A stretch of DNA of 64,000 bases from positions 1 to 64,000 of the forward strand of contig UQSX01000001.1 in the NCBI GenBank assembly GCA_900543715.1, written 5' to 3'. Positions within the stretch are counted from its first letter, which is position 1. Each line of letters starts with the position of its first letter. The translations under genes were made by a program, and so were the position numbers. This stretch comes from an uncultured Blautia sp. GTDB taxonomy: Bacteria > Bacillota > Clostridia > Lachnospirales > Lachnospiraceae. Below are positions 63,498 through 64,000 of this stretch, piece after piece. The notes below the pieces were generated by a model. It ran no database searches. It was given only the letters and a program-made list of their open reading frames with translations, and had not been told where the DNA came from.

Positions 63498-64000
63498 ATG
63501 GAGAACAAAAAAGGCAGGGAAGATTTGGGTCTCCGGATCCTCCAAAACTGTCAAAATGAGCTGTACTCCTATTTTCCCTATCTGGACGGAGCCTTTGCCG
63601 GACTGCCCTACCGGCCTGAGGACAAGGCAGGGACCATAGGGACTGATGGAGAATTTCTGCGTTTTTCTCCGGATTTTCTTATCAGGACATATGCAGAAAA
63701 TCCCCGGTCTGTTCTGCGGGGCTATCTTCATATCCTTCTCCATTGTCTGTATCTCCATCCCTTTTACGGAGAAGCTTTTCCCGCCGGGGAAAAGAAAGAA
63801 AAAGAATTGTGGGATCTTGCCTGCGACATGTGGGTAGAGGAGATCATAGAGAGAGAACAGATACCAGGTCTTGGCATAAAAAAGGATCCGGTAAGGGAAC
63901 AGTGCTTCTGGATCATGAGAGACCAGCCTCTTTCTGCGGAGAAAATTTATTATATGCTGACAAGAGGGAGATTTCCCTATCCCCTCGGGGAACTGGAGAA
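63498..64000 (+). CDS. DUF2201/VWA-like putative metallopeptidase, 5' part
   Basis: The frame starts at an ATG (63498) after AGGTG and stays open to the window edge (167 codons). It carries the motif RGYLHILLHCLYLHPF with two or three His as possible metal ligands, and DLACDMWVEEII downstream, the pattern of DUF2201 N-terminal (putative metallopeptidase, VWA-like C-terminus). It is usually partnered with a MoxR-type ATPase, which may lie upstream or beyond the window. Confidence 0.68.
   Translation, partial: MENKKGREDLGLRILQNCQNELYSYFPYLDGAFAGLPYRPEDKAGTIGTDGEFLRFSPDFLIRTYAENPRSVLRGYLHILLHCLYLHPFYGEAFPAGEKKEKELWDLACDMWVEEIIEREQIPGLGIKKDPVREQCFWIMRDQPLSAEKIYYMLTRGRFPYPLGELE

Overview
The window looks like a chromosomal stretch of a gut Lachnospiraceae bacterium (Blautia-like Firmicute). 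The evidence is Gram-positive lipobox lipoproteins, YesM/YesN-type two-component control of sugar ABC importers, many GGAGG ribosome sites, MsmX/UgpC-type transport genes, and intracellular plant-glycan hydrolases of families GH120, GH127 and GH172. The family placement is inference. I see no rRNA, tRNA or CRISPR array.

Layout. 1-2.1 kb: the tail of an IS1634-type transposase, then a complete IS1182-type element (378-2121) with 15-bp perfect inverted ends, 14 bp from the end of pepA. 2.1-7.1 kb: pepA (minus), then glmS and a MATE transporter (plus). 7.2-18.6 kb: a glycan locus. On the minus strand a YesM-like kinase, a YesN-like regulator, a RhuM remnant and a GH120 beta-xylosidase form one operon. 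Divergently run a lipoprotein, two permeases, a GH172 enzyme and a second, paralogous lipoprotein, with no ATPase. 18.7-22.3 kb: rfbABDC for dTDP-L-rhamnose. 22.5-29.3 kb: a MerR-methyltransferase fusion, an Rpn nuclease remnant, a 2-hydroxyacid dehydrogenase, a YfcC transporter with an M20 amidohydrolase, and an AraC regulator. 29.5-31.4 kb: GH127 beta-L-arabinofuranosidase. 31.5-35.7 kb: a surface-polymer O-acylation operon (SGNH, DUF4358, MBOAT, DHHW).

35.7-42.7 kb: a decayed small gene, then a ugp-type glycerophosphodiester importer with its phosphodiesterase and a HAD phosphatase. 42.8-50.3 kb: an AGE-family isomerase, two gene remnants (MATE and PPOX), an arylamine N-acetyltransferase, and a heterodimeric ABC exporter with a MarR regulator and a palindromic operator at the promoter. 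50.3-58.1 kb: the most interesting unit. Seven genes lie between one strong promoter and one terminator: a membrane-anchored transglutaminase-like protein, an Asp/Glu-type racemase, an adenylation enzyme, a carrier protein, an MBOAT, an SGNH-like protein whose GDS serine is a cysteine, and a lipoprotein. It resembles dlt but has a different gene order and extra parts, and may attach an amino acid (perhaps a D-amino acid) to a surface polymer.

58.1-64 kb: an AlbA/ATP-binding regulator pseudogene, a zinc-finger-less DnaJ, a ubiD decarboxylase pseudogene followed by intact ubiX and lpdD, a hypothetical gene, and a DUF2201-like gene that runs off the window.

A recurring theme is fresh gene decay: RhuM, Rpn, MATE, PPOX, the AlbA-type regulator, UbiD and a small gene near 36 kb are each broken by deletion, frameshift or stop codon while their neighbours look intact.
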